From an uncultured Bacteroidales bacterium (GTDB lineage Bacteria; Bacteroidota; Bacteroidia; Bacteroidales; P3), in contig CALUHO010000019.1 of NCBI GenBank assembly GCA_944320465.1, positions 1 through 53,486 of the forward strand: a stretch of 53,486 nt of DNA, written 5' to 3'. Position 1 is the first letter of the stretch. Each line of letters begins with the position of its first letter. The notes under the pieces are model-generated. The model was given only the letters and a program-made list of their open reading frames with translations, was not told the origin of the DNA and made no database searches. Shown here piece after piece: positions 42,654 to 51,750 of this stretch. A program made the position numbers and the translations under genes.

Positions 42654-42821
42654 ACCAAGGACCCGTTTCAAACAACTTGAAAAAGGGTTTTCAATACATA
42701 GGGCGTATAGGAAAGCTTCGGAAAATAGGGAGCAAGCATGCATAATGGCATGTTATTCTATTTTCTAAAGAGAGGCTTTTTTATGCACCCTTTTTTCATA
42801 TATTGACTTTTGTTGAAAAAG

Positions 42822-44078
42822 ATGATGCAATATTTGCTTTGTGATGATGCCAGAATACGGCAGTCCTTGCTGCCGCTGACATTTACTCGTCCGGTGGCAT
42901 TGCTTAGAGTGGGGATTGTGACTATCCGTGAGAAATGGAATCATTTCTTAGGGCCGGATGCCGGCTTTGAAACAACAGGGTATCTGCAAACCAAATATTC
43001 TTCTTCTGCCGCTGCAGAAGAACCCTGCCTCCGGATTAACGCCTCTTTTTTACCAGACGAAGAATTGGCGGCTGCCGTATCCAGCTTGCAGCCAGGTCAA
43101 GCTCTGTTCAACAACGGGGATTGGGTGGCTTTTGTTTCGAATCCTTTTCAGGGCTGCAAGCAAGACGATGCTTGTCAAAGCAAAGCCGAGGAGAAGCGGG
43201 AAATACGGCTGTGCGGACAAAAATTCTGCCTTTTTGACAGGGACATTTTGGAATATACGGCCGACTGCTGCCAAATTCGGCATCCGTGGGACTTATTCCT
43301 GATGAACGAGAAACAAATTGCAGCAGATATGGAATGGCTGACAAGAGGGCGCTCTTCCGCAACGCCACTAGGAAGCGGAATGCAGCTTTTAGGAACACAC
43401 CCCTTGTTTGCCGAAGAAGGATCCCGGGTGGATTACGCCCTGATTGATACGACGGACGGCCCTGTCTACTTGGGGAAAGGCAGCCGCATCATGCCTGGAT
43501 GCCTTGTGAAAGGCCCATTGGCTCTATGCGAAGGGAGCTTGATAAAAATGGGTTCCAAGATTTACGGCGGCAATACATTCGGCCCATATTGCAAAGTGGC
43601 CGGAGAAGTGGAAAATTCAATCATGACAGGGTACAGCAACAAGGCGCACGATGGTTTCCTGGGCGATGCCGTCATAGGAGAATGGTGCAACCTTGGGGCG
43701 GGAACCAATTGCTCCAACCTCAAGAACGATTATTCCGAAGTCCGGGTCTGGGACTATTCTGAAGAAAGATTCGTCAAAACAGGATTGCAATTCTGCGGTC
43801 TGGTCATGGGAGACCACTCCAAAAGCGCGATAGGGACGCAATTCAATACAGGAACGGTCGTAGGAATCGCAGCCAATGTGTTCGCCTCCGGCTTTCCCAA
43901 AAATTACATACCGTCTTTCAGCTGGGGCAAAGAAACCTATCGTTTAGAACGGGCCTTGGAAACTGCCAGAATTGTTTATGGACGGCGTGGCAAAGTATTT
44001 GCCGAAGAAGATGCCCGGATAATAACGGCTGTCTACAAAGAGACAGAAGCGAACCGCGAAAGGTACAACACAAATTAA
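42822..44078 (+). CDS. GlmU-like sugar nucleotidyltransferase/acetyltransferase (alternative Bacteroidota type)
   Basis: This 418-residue protein matches the alternative GlmU family of Bacteroidota, predicted to make UDP-N-acetylglucosamine for peptidoglycan. A divergent nucleotidyltransferase half opens with CDDARIRQSLLPLTFTRPVA and VGIVTIREKWNHF. A left-handed beta-helix half (about 210-380) carries hexapeptide repeats such as VYLGKGSRIMPGCLVKGPLA, GNTFGPYCKVAGEVENSIM and IGEWCNLGAGTNCSN. Either of two adjacent ATGs (42822, 42825) may start it. It lies 10 bp before lon, probably one operon. A near-consensus -7 box (GACTTTTG) precedes it. Confidence 0.85.
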   Translation: MMQYLLCDDARIRQSLLPLTFTRPVALLRVGIVTIREKWNHFLGPDAGFETTGYLQTKYSSSAAAEEPCLRINASFLPDEELAAAVSSLQPGQALFNNGDWVAFVSNPFQGCKQDDACQSKAEEKREIRLCGQKFCLFDRDILEYTADCCQIRHPWDLFLMNEKQIAADMEWLTRGRSSATPLGSGMQLLGTHPLFAEEGSRVDYALIDTTDGPVYLGKGSRIMPGCLVKGPLALCEGSLIKMGSKIYGGNTFGPYCKVAGEVENSIMTGYSNKAHDGFLGDAVIGEWCNLGAGTNCSNLKNDYSEVRVWDYSEERFVKTGLQFCGLVMGDHSKSAIGTQFNTGTVVGIAANVFASGFPKNYIPSFSWGKETYRLERALETARIVYGRRGKVFAEEDARIITAVYKETEANRERYNTN

Positions 44079-44088
44079 GGAGGAAAGA

Positions 44089-46542
44089 ATGAGGAAAAAC
44101 ATGGAAGAATTCTTGGCCGGACTTTCTTCATTGGAAGGAGAGGCTGAATTCATCCCTCTCATAGGAAAAGACGAAGAGGCTAATTTGCAGAATAGTGTCG
44201 TGCCGGACACTTTGCCCATATTGCCGATAAGGAACAATGTGCTTTTCCCGGGCGCTGTCCTGCCTATCATGCTGACACGTGAAAAAGCTGTCCTTTTAGT
44301 AAAGGATGCCAGCAAGGCCAAAGCCCCCATAGGGGTGGTGGCCCAGAAATCCAGCAGCAAAGACGACCCCAAGCCCGATGAATTGTATTCGGTCGGGACC
44401 ATGGCACACATCCTGAAGACCCTGAAAATGCCAGACGGCAGCACAATGGCCATCATTCAAGGCATACGACGGATCAAGATAGGGAAAGTGCAGACCGAAG
44501 ACCCTTATATTCACGCCCAAGTAGCATCTTACGATGACAAGGAAAGCCGGAAAGCGGCAAGTTGCAAAGCCATGCTGCGGGCCATTCGCGACATGTACGC
44601 CCAAGTGGTAAAACTTTCCGGCAAGATGCCTCAGGAATCTCTGTTTGCCATCCAGAATATTGACAGTCCTGATTTCCTTGTGTATTATGTGGCAGCTGGA
44701 TCGGAAATGGATTTGGTTGAAAGACAGGAATTATTGGAGATGAAGCTGCTGGAAGACAGAGCCATGGCAGTGATGTCATCCCTGAGCCGCAGCCGGCAGA
44801 TGCTGGAAATGAAGAAACGCATAGAGAATAAGGTGGAAGCCGACATTTCCAAGCAACAAAAAGAATATTTCCTGACCCAGCAACTGAAAACCATCCAAGA
44901 AGAACTAGGAGGAAGCGGGGAACAGGAGATTCAGGAACTGGCAGGCAAAGCCCAAAAGAAACAATGGGGAAAAGAGGTGCAGGCGCATTTCGACAAGGAA
45001 ATGAAGAAGCTGCAACGAACCCATAGCATGAGTCCGGAGTATTCCATCCAGTTCAACTATTTGAATACATTGGTGGATCTTCCATGGAACGAATACACGA
45101 AGGACAAGTACGATTTGGAAAAAGCCAGGAAAGTGCTTGACAAAGACCATTTCGGGCTGGAAAAAGTAAAAGACCGTATATTATCCTATCTGGCTGTGCT
45201 GAAATTGAGGGGTGACATGAAAGCTCCGATTTTGTGCTTGGTAGGGCCTCCGGGAGTGGGCAAGACCTCGTTGGGACGTTCCATCGCCGCAGCCATGGGA
45301 AGAAAATATGTCAGGATGTCGTTGGGCGGCCTGCATGACGAAAGCGAGGTCCGCGGACACCGCAAGACCTATATCGGAGCGATGCCTGGGAGGATTATCC
45401 AAGGCATCAAGAAAGCCGGGTCGTCAAACCCCGTTTTCATGCTCGATGAAATAGATAAGATCAGCGGAGCCACCCTCAACGGGGATCCTTCGGCAGCGAT
45501 GCTGGAGATTCTGGACCCGGAGCAGAACAACGCCTTCCATGACAATTACCTGGAAGTGGATTACGATTTGTCACATGTGCTGTTCATTGCAACGGCCAAT
45601 TCTGTATCGAGCATCCATCCGGCCTTGCTGGACAGGATGGAAATCATCGAAGTACCCAGTTATGTCCAAGCGGAAAAAGTGGAAATTGCCGCACGACACT
45701 TGATTCCACGCCAACTCAAAGAACACGGCATGAAGCCCAAAGACATGAGTTTTCCCAAAGACATGCTCCATTACCTGATAGGTGCTTATACTCGGGAAGC
45801 CGGAGTCCGCCAATTGGAAAAAGACATAGCCGGGATTGTCCGTGAACGGGCAAAATGCCTGGTGTCTGGAAAGGAAGGCTTGCAGAACAAAGGGAAAAAA
45901 GCAGACAAAGCCTTCATTCAGGAAGCTTTGGGCGTGCCTCTTTTCATGGAATCCGAACATCTCAAGACAGATATGGTAGGCGTGGTGACAGGTCTGGCTT
46001 GGACACGTGTCGGCGGGGATATTCTCTTCATAGAGGCGGCATTGTCCCCTGGCAAAGGAGAGTTGTGCACGACAGGAAATCTGGGTAACGTGATGCAGGA
46101 GTCCGCTTCGGTAGCGCAAGCATACATCCGATCCCATTCAAAACGCTTGGGAGTCGGCGAAAAGAAAGTGGAAAACAGCCGGATCCACATCCATGTGCCG
46201 GAAGGTGCCACCCCAAAAGACGGTCCTTCGGCTGGTTTGGCCCTGTTCACGGCCATGATTTCGGCTTTTACGGGGAAACCTGTCAAATGCGGTCTGGCCA
46301 TGACGGGCGAAATATCCCTGAGAGGGCAGGTACTGCCCATCGGAGGCGTGAGGGAGAAAATCCTGGCAGCCAAGCGGGCAGGGATAAGCCAGGTGATCTT
46401 ACCGAAGGACAACAAGCCTCAAGTAGAAGAGATACCGTCCCTGTATACGGAAGGACTCCAGATTGGTTACGTGGAAAACGTAGAAGATATATTGCCCTTT
46501 GCCTTGACGGATGCCCATGCGGACAAGGTTTTGCCGTTTTGA
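44089..46542 (+). CDS. lon: ATP-dependent protease Lon
   Basis: This 817-residue AAA+ serine protease has a LAN/substrate-binding N-domain from LPILPIRNNVLFPGAVLPI, a helical region (about 200-350), the ATPase module with Walker A VGPPGVGKTSLGRSIA and Walker B PVFMLDEIDKI, and the protease domain with catalytic Ser in TPKDGPSAGLALFTA and Lys in GGVREKILAAKRAG. It is slightly longer than the E. coli protein. It degrades misfolded and regulatory proteins in the cytoplasm. RBS GGAGG lies at 44078-44083. Confidence 0.97.
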   Translation: MRKNMEEFLAGLSSLEGEAEFIPLIGKDEEANLQNSVVPDTLPILPIRNNVLFPGAVLPIMLTREKAVLLVKDASKAKAPIGVVAQKSSSKDDPKPDELYSVGTMAHILKTLKMPDGSTMAIIQGIRRIKIGKVQTEDPYIHAQVASYDDKESRKAASCKAMLRAIRDMYAQVVKLSGKMPQESLFAIQNIDSPDFLVYYVAAGSEMDLVERQELLEMKLLEDRAMAVMSSLSRSRQMLEMKKRIENKVEADISKQQKEYFLTQQLKTIQEELGGSGEQEIQELAGKAQKKQWGKEVQAHFDKEMKKLQRTHSMSPEYSIQFNYLNTLVDLPWNEYTKDKYDLEKARKVLDKDHFGLEKVKDRILSYLAVLKLRGDMKAPILCLVGPPGVGKTSLGRSIAAAMGRKYVRMSLGGLHDESEVRGHRKTYIGAMPGRIIQGIKKAGSSNPVFMLDEIDKISGATLNGDPSAAMLEILDPEQNNAFHDNYLEVDYDLSHVLFIATANSVSSIHPALLDRMEIIEVPSYVQAEKVEIAARHLIPRQLKEHGMKPKDMSFPKDMLHYLIGAYTREAGVRQLEKDIAGIVRERAKCLVSGKEGLQNKGKKADKAFIQEALGVPLFMESEHLKTDMVGVVTGLAWTRVGGDILFIEAALSPGKGELCTTGNLGNVMQESASVAQAYIRSHSKRLGVGEKKVENSRIHIHVPEGATPKDGPSAGLALFTAMISAFTGKPVKCGLAMTGEISLRGQVLPIGGVREKILAAKRAGISQVILPKDNKPQVEEIPSLYTEGLQIGYVENVEDILPFALTDAHADKVLPF

Positions 46543-46595
46543 ACGAGGAAACAGGGCTGTTGAAGAGAAATTCATCAAAAAATAGTCGCAAAGGT

Positions 46596-46625
46596 TTGGC
46601 TGATACAAAAAATTGATTACTTTAG
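46596..46625 (+). promoter_or_regulatory. Promoter of the type IX cargo gene
   Basis: TTG at 46596-46598 and TACTTTAG at 46618-46625, 19 nt apart, form a near-consensus Bacteroidota promoter. Transcription from about 46631 gives a leader of roughly 58 nt. Confidence 0.6.
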
Positions 46626-46688
46626 CGGCGTTTTTTGGAGAGCTATGGAAATAGCAGAATTAAGTTTAACACAAATAAAAAAATTACA

Positions 46689-48002
46689 ATGAAAAAGATT
46701 ATGGCTTTAGTTTGCGCATGCGGTATCGTAGCCGGTGCCAGTGCGCAGGTGGATTTGAAGAAATCCGATGCATTGTTGAACGCCACGATGGAACAATCGG
46801 AGGCAGTACCATTTTCTCTTGTAAGACCGGGTGCCCAGCCCAAAGCGCAAAATGATACATTGGGCGTTTACAATCTTATGGACGAAGATGCAATGTGGAG
46901 TTATAGTTGGGTCAACTTTAGCGGTGATCCTAACCAGGTAACAGCTGACAACCTCAACGACGGTCATCGCTGCGTGAAATTCGTCTACGGGTCGTATGTC
47001 TTAAACTACATGATAGGTAGCGGTGAAATTGGCTACTGGTTCCCGGTTGGTCCCGGCGGCTGGTATGTAGATGTTGTTTTGGGGGGGGTTGATGCCATTA
47101 GTAAAACATATGTAACCGGAGCTGGTGTATGGCTGGCCACGGTTAACCGCGGTGCCCAGGAAACCCGGAACGATAGCATGCCTTTGCAGTTCAAGCTCTA
47201 TAATTCCGAAAGAGTATCCGATCAAGCGGTTTTGACGGATCATAACGCTATCGCGGGTCAAGCTACGGCTCTATACGATGATGTGACCTACCCGACCAAT
47301 CCGGATGATGCCATCCTCTCTTATACGACGTATGTACCTCAATTGCCGGCAGAAGACAACGGACAGGCTGGCAGCAATGTTTTCTGGGCTTCTTTCCAGG
47401 AAACTCCGTTAGCAGGCGATGACTTCTGCATCAGTGTGGTTTTCCCGCATGATGGCGCGGTTACCGATACGTTGTGGAACGTGGCCATACTTCAATCCGA
47501 TGACAATCAAGCCGAATGGCTGCATGCCGTATACGGTGTAATGAGTTTCCCTGGACAGATGTTCTGGACATCGATTCAGGATGGCGATACGATTCGTCCC
47601 GAAGAACGTTTCGAAGGCTTTGTGGAAGATGAAAGCATGCAGCCGAACGTTAACTACGCTGTATTTGCCATGGATGCCTTCAACCTGTTCTCAAATGAAA
47701 AAATTAATGCTGAACCGGCTATTTTCTTTGCAATCAGTGATGAAGTGAGCATCAAGAGCCAGAACACGGTAGATCGTTATGTACAGGTTTCCCCGGTTCC
47801 GGCTGTCGATTATGTAGACATCACTTCCAGCAAGTACATCAACTATGTTGAAATCTATGGCTTGAATGGCGGTCTCCTGAACCGTCAGCAGGTAAACGGA
47901 AACCAAGTCACTGTCAATGTCAGCGGCTTGAATTCCGGCATGTACCTGATGAAGGTTTACACTGAAAACGGTGTTGCCAACAAGAAGATTGTGGTTCGCT
48001 AA
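46689..48002 (+). CDS. Secreted protein with type IX C-terminal sorting domain
   Basis: This 437-residue protein starts with a signal peptide (MKKIMALVCACGIVAGASAQ). The 340-residue middle is rich in Asp, Trp, Tyr and Gly and matches no family I recognise. It ends with a type A sorting domain from about residue 365 (VSPVPAVDYVDITSS, IYGLNGGLLNRQQVNGNQ, LNSGMYLMKVYTENG, KKIVVR) that directs export through T9SS and probable surface attachment. The coding sequence contains a run of eight G (47081-47088) in VLGGVD, where slippage would shift the frame. It has its own promoter and a strong terminator. Confidence 0.9.
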   Translation: MKKIMALVCACGIVAGASAQVDLKKSDALLNATMEQSEAVPFSLVRPGAQPKAQNDTLGVYNLMDEDAMWSYSWVNFSGDPNQVTADNLNDGHRCVKFVYGSYVLNYMIGSGEIGYWFPVGPGGWYVDVVLGGVDAISKTYVTGAGVWLATVNRGAQETRNDSMPLQFKLYNSERVSDQAVLTDHNAIAGQATALYDDVTYPTNPDDAILSYTTYVPQLPAEDNGQAGSNVFWASFQETPLAGDDFCISVVFPHDGAVTDTLWNVAILQSDDNQAEWLHAVYGVMSFPGQMFWTSIQDGDTIRPEERFEGFVEDESMQPNVNYAVFAMDAFNLFSNEKINAEPAIFFAISDEVSIKSQNTVDRYVQVSPVPAVDYVDITSSKYINYVEIYGLNGGLLNRQQVNGNQVTVNVSGLNSGMYLMKVYTENGVANKKIVVR

Positions 48003-48018
48003 TCCCGCTTATTCGAGC

Positions 48019-48054
48019 AAAAAAAAGCGCGGCCGATGGCCGCGCTTTTTTTTT
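48019..48054. terminator. Strong bidirectional terminator
   Basis: AAGCGCGGCC (48025-48034) pairs perfectly with GGCCGCGCTT (48038-48047) around GAT. An A-run lies on the left and a run of nine T (48046-48054) on the right. It ends the type IX cargo transcript and the convergent trans-sulfuration transcript. Confidence 0.95.
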
Positions 48055-48070
48055 GCCATGAAGGCTGTTC

Positions 48071-49288
48071 TTATTTTGCAAAATGCTTTTGCGTCAATTC
48101 AAAGCTTTCCTTGATCAACTCGAAAGTACGTTCGATGTCGTTGTCCAGACCTACCGAGAAGCGTACCAAGCCTTCAGACAAGCCCATGCCTTTCTGGAAT
48201 TCTTCGGGAATCTCGCTCGAAGTGCTTTTGCCGGAATTGCTGAACAGAGTCTTGAAGTAGCCTAAGGAAACCGCCAGGAATCCTACACCTTTTTCCTGCA
48301 TCGTCTCCATCATGAAGTTGGCCTTTTCGGAAGTTTCCAAGTCAATGGCAATCATGCCGCCGAAGCCAAAGCCTCCGTTCATCTGGCGTTTCATCAGTTC
48401 GTGGTCGGGATGTTCCGGCATACCAGGGTAGTTGGCTTTCAGCCCGATTTCAGGGAAACGTTGCGCTAAGTACAAGGCATTGTGACTATGCTGTTTCATT
48501 CGGATATGCAACGTGTAGAGATTCTTCAATATGCTGGAAGCACGCAATGGATCCAGTACCGGGCCAAGCAGCATCGAAGTTCCATCGTTGACGCTGATCA
48601 AAGCGTTGATGAAGTCGTTCGAGGCGCAGATCGCGCCGGCCACGCAGTCGTTCTTGCCGTTGACGAACTTGGTCATTGAATAGACCACGATGTCGGCTCC
48701 CAAACGGGCAGGCGAGAAGATCATCGGGGTGAAGGTGTTGTCCACCACCAATTTCACATTATGCTTGCGGGCTACTTGGCTCAAAGCCGGGATATCGGCA
48801 ATGCGCAGCATCGGGTTGTTCATCGTTTCGGTGTAAATGAACTTGGTGTTGGGGCGTATCGCCTTTTCCACTTCTTCGGGCTTGGTGGTATCAGCAAAAC
48901 TGACTTCCACATTGAACTTAGGCAGGTAGTTCTTCAGAAAGGCGAATGTCCCTCCATAAACGGTCGGGCTGGCTACGATATGATCACCGGCACCTACCAA
49001 TTGCATCATCGTGTTGGTGATGGCGGCCATTCCCGACCCGGTCACCCAGGCGGCTTCCGTGCCTTCCATGGCGGCCAAAGCCTTGGCCAGCTGCATGTTC
49101 ATGGGATTCCAATGCCGGGAATAGAGGAAGCATCCTTGAGTTTCACCGTGGAAGGTGTCGGTCATGGTAGCCCCTTTGTGGAACAAAAAGGTAGCGGAAT
49201 CGGTGATAGCGGGGTTCACATCCCCGAATTCGCCTCCGTGAAAACAACCTTGAATGCTGGTTGCCGGATCAAATTTTTCTTTTTGCAT
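48071..49288 (-). CDS. PLP-dependent trans-sulfuration enzyme (Cys/Met metabolism)
   Basis: This 405-residue enzyme is of the cystathionine gamma-synthase/gamma-lyase/methionine gamma-lyase family. Seen: FLYSRHWNPMNMQLAKALAA, EGTEAAWVTGSGMAAITNTM, TETMNNPMLRIADIPAL, VDNTFTPM and the PLP lysine in VVYSMTKFVNGKND. The exact reaction cannot be fixed: synthase, lyase or acetylhomoserine sulfhydrylase are all possible. The start at 49288 (MQKEKFDPATS) lies 20 bp inside the end of uvrB, so translation is probably coupled to uvrB. Confidence 0.9.
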   Translation of the reverse strand: MQKEKFDPATSIQGCFHGGEFGDVNPAITDSATFLFHKGATMTDTFHGETQGCFLYSRHWNPMNMQLAKALAAMEGTEAAWVTGSGMAAITNTMMQLVGAGDHIVASPTVYGGTFAFLKNYLPKFNVEVSFADTTKPEEVEKAIRPNTKFIYTETMNNPMLRIADIPALSQVARKHNVKLVVDNTFTPMIFSPARLGADIVVYSMTKFVNGKNDCVAGAICASNDFINALISVNDGTSMLLGPVLDPLRASSILKNLYTLHIRMKQHSHNALYLAQRFPEIGLKANYPGMPEHPDHELMKRQMNGGFGFGGMIAIDLETSEKANFMMETMQEKGVGFLAVSLGYFKTLFSNSGKSTSSEIPEEFQKGMGLSEGLVRFSVGLDNDIERTFELIKESFELTQKHFAK

Positions 49289-51395
49289 AGATATTATGTT
49301 TTTTAGTTGGTCTCTTCGTTTCGGCCAACCCGGTATCTTCGGTTTGCCGGGAAGCTTTCTCTGGTACCGCATTCTGTCCAGCTGCTTCTAATCCAGCTTG
49401 CAGCTCTTTAAGCCGGTTCAGTTCTTGCAAATAGTTGTCGGCCTCGATGAATTCCAGTTTGGCCGCCGCGCTCTTCATCAGTTTCTCCACTTCGGCTATG
49501 CGTTTGGCAATGTCGGCCGGTTTCTTTTCATAATGCATCACCGGGTCGGCGAAAGCAGGCGCGTTCAGGTCTTCGGAATAAGCTTTGGGGGCTATGCCTC
49601 GGGCTTCGTTCATGGCCTGATTGATGGCTTTGACGATAGGCCGGGGCTCGATATGGTGTTCTTTGTTATAGTGGTCCTGTATCTGGCGGCGGCGCCGGGT
49701 CTCGTCCATGGTCTGCTGCATGGCTTCGGTGACATGGTCGGCATACATGATGACCAAGCCGTGGACATTCCTTGCCGCCCGGCCTGCCGTCTGGGTCAGG
49801 GAACGGGCCGAACGCAGGAAGCCTTCCTTGTCGGCATCCAAAATGGCCACCAAAGAGACTTCGGGCAAATCCAGGCCTTCCCGGAGCAGGTTGACCCCGA
49901 TTAGCACGTCGATAGCCCCGGCCCGCAGGTCTTGCAGAATTTCCACCCGATCCAAAGTATCCACTTCCGAATGGATATAAGCGCAGCGGATACCTGTGTT
50001 GGTGAAATATTTTGCTAATTCCTCGGCCATTTTCTTAGTCAGGGTGGTCACTAATACCCGTTCTCCCCGGGCGCAGGTCTTTTCTATCTCGTCCAGAAGA
50101 TCGTCGACTTGGTTGGCAGTGGGCCTTACTTGGATTTCCGGATCCAGCAGGCCGGTAGGGCGGATCAGCTGTTCCACGACCACGCCGCCGCTCTGCTCCA
50201 GTTCGTAGTCGGCAGGCGTGGCGCTCACATAGATGGTCTGCCTGGTCAACGCTTCGTATTCGTCGAATTTGAGCGGACGGTTGTCCAGCGCGGCGGGAAG
50301 CCGGAACCCGTATTCCACCAGGTTGACCTTACGCGAACGGTCGCCGCCGTACATGGCTCCGATCTGGGGCACGGTCACATGGCTCTCGTCGATGACGGTC
50401 AGGAAGTCGTCCGGGAAATAATCAATCAGGCAGAACGGCCGGGTTCCGGCTTCCCTCCCGTCGAAATAGCGGGAATAGTTCTCGATGCCGGAGCAGAAGC
50501 CCAGTTCCTTGATCATTTCCACATCGTAGGTGACCCGGTCTTCGAGCCGCTTGGCTTCGAGCGGCCTGCCTATTTCGCGGAAGTATTCCGCCTGCTTGCC
50601 TAAGTCGAGCTGTATTTCCTTGATGGCTTGCTGGATACGGCTTGAGGATGGAACGAACATATTGGCCGGGTAAATCCGGATGGTCTGCAATTCTTCCAGC
50701 ACGGTTCCGGTCAAGGGGTCTATCTTATAGATGCTTTCGATTTCCTCGTCGAAAAAAATAATCCGGTAGGCGTAGTCGTCGTAGGCCACGAAGACGTCGA
50801 TCGTGTCGCCCTTGACCCGGAACTTGCCCCGGCTGAATTCCATTTCGTGACGGGAATAGAGAGATTTGACCAAACGCAGCATCAGGTCGCGCTGGCTGAT
50901 TTTTTCGCCTTGGTTCAAGATGATGATGTTCTCGTGGTAGTCGGCCGGATTCCCGGTTCCGTAGATGCAGGAGACCGAGCTGACCACAATCACGTCGCGT
51001 CGTCCGGAAAGGAGGCTCGCCAAGGTACTGAGGCGGAGCTTTTCTATCTCTTCGTTGATGGAAAGGTCTTTCTCTATATATGTGTTCGAAGCCGGAAGAT
51101 AGGCTTCGGGTTGGTAGTAGTCGTAATAGGAAACGTAGTATTCTACGGCGTTGTGAGGGAAGAATTGCTTGAATTCCCCGAAAAGCTGGGCTGCCAGGGT
51201 CTTGTTGTGGCTCAGGATCAATGCCGGGCGTTTGATCCGGGCAATCACATTGGCAATGGTGAATGTCTTTCCCGATCCGGTCACGCCCAGCAAGACTTGC
51301 GCCTTGTCTCCATGCTCTATGCCGGAGACCAGCTTTTCGATGGCCTGCGGTTGGTCTCCAGTGGGTTGGAATCGGGATGTCAGATCAAAATCCAT
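49269..51395 (-). CDS. uvrB: Excinuclease ABC subunit B
   Basis: This 708-residue nucleotide-excision-repair helicase-like protein starts at MDFDLTSRFQPTGDQPQ (51395). A longer frame to 51650 adds an unrelated Arg/Pro-rich stretch and is rejected. Seen: Walker A VLLGVTGSGKTFTIANV, the beta-hairpin region YYDYYQPEAYLPASNTYIEK, the DEAD-type motif VIDESHV, motif VI QTAGRAARN, and the C-terminal UVR motif KRIAEVEKLMKSAAAKLEF near 640-675. A tail of about 40 extra residues follows the UVR motif and overlaps the next gene. Confidence 0.96.
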   Translation of the reverse strand: MDFDLTSRFQPTGDQPQAIEKLVSGIEHGDKAQVLLGVTGSGKTFTIANVIARIKRPALILSHNKTLAAQLFGEFKQFFPHNAVEYYVSYYDYYQPEAYLPASNTYIEKDLSINEEIEKLRLSTLASLLSGRRDVIVVSSVSCIYGTGNPADYHENIIILNQGEKISQRDLMLRLVKSLYSRHEMEFSRGKFRVKGDTIDVFVAYDDYAYRIIFFDEEIESIYKIDPLTGTVLEELQTIRIYPANMFVPSSSRIQQAIKEIQLDLGKQAEYFREIGRPLEAKRLEDRVTYDVEMIKELGFCSGIENYSRYFDGREAGTRPFCLIDYFPDDFLTVIDESHVTVPQIGAMYGGDRSRKVNLVEYGFRLPAALDNRPLKFDEYEALTRQTIYVSATPADYELEQSGGVVVEQLIRPTGLLDPEIQVRPTANQVDDLLDEIEKTCARGERVLVTTLTKKMAEELAKYFTNTGIRCAYIHSEVDTLDRVEILQDLRAGAIDVLIGVNLLREGLDLPEVSLVAILDADKEGFLRSARSLTQTAGRAARNVHGLVIMYADHVTEAMQQTMDETRRRRQIQDHYNKEHHIEPRPIVKAINQAMNEARGIAPKAYSEDLNAPAFADPVMHYEKKPADIAKRIAEVEKLMKSAAAKLEFIEADNYLQELNRLKELQAGLEAAGQNAVPEKASRQTEDTGLAETKRPTKKHNIYAKRKI

Positions 51396-51750
51396 GATTT
51401 TGTTGCGATAAGTATGCCGGCCGCTGCATGGCGGACTATGATGACGGGCAAGCTGCCGGCAAGGGTTCGTATTCCAAACGGTGCCCGGGCATCCGGATGG
51501 TTGCAAGCAGGGGCGCGGACATCCGCGCAGGGCAGGTGTCCGAGGCAGGTTCTGCAATCCGGGTTCGGATGCACGGGGTGCAGGCTTCCTGAGCCGGCCG
51601 TTTTTGCAGAAGAGAAAGCGACGTGCCCGATAGCTTCCATCCAGCTGCATGGCCCGTTCATGCCGTCTGAAGCATCCCGGAGTCCGATTGCCCCGAGCAA
51701 AGAACGGCTCTGCAGTTTACAGAACCTGCCTTGGAGCATTGGAAGGGCTG
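51396..51750. other. Intergenic stretch without a supported gene
   Basis: These 355 bp between the uvrB start and the aminotransferase stop are G+C-rich and carry open frames on both strands, but none shows a known motif, a start signal or a family resemblance. No repeat of element A or B is present. I see no clear promoter box for uvrB here. Confidence 0.5.

Noticed and set aside
42722..42768. Hairpin between rpmE2 and the GlmU-like gene (GAAAATAG/CTATTTTC)
   Set aside because: The stem is A/T-rich with a long loop and lacks a clean T-run at its base; not strong enough to call a terminator.
51396..51650. N-terminal extension of UvrB
   Set aside because: The family starts at MDFDLTSRFQPTGDQPQ; the extra stretch is Arg/Pro/Cys-rich and unrelated.
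51380..51739. 119-codon minus-strand ORF between uvrB and the aminotransferase
   Set aside because: No start signal, family motif or codon pattern like the neighbours; judged random in G+C-rich spacer.
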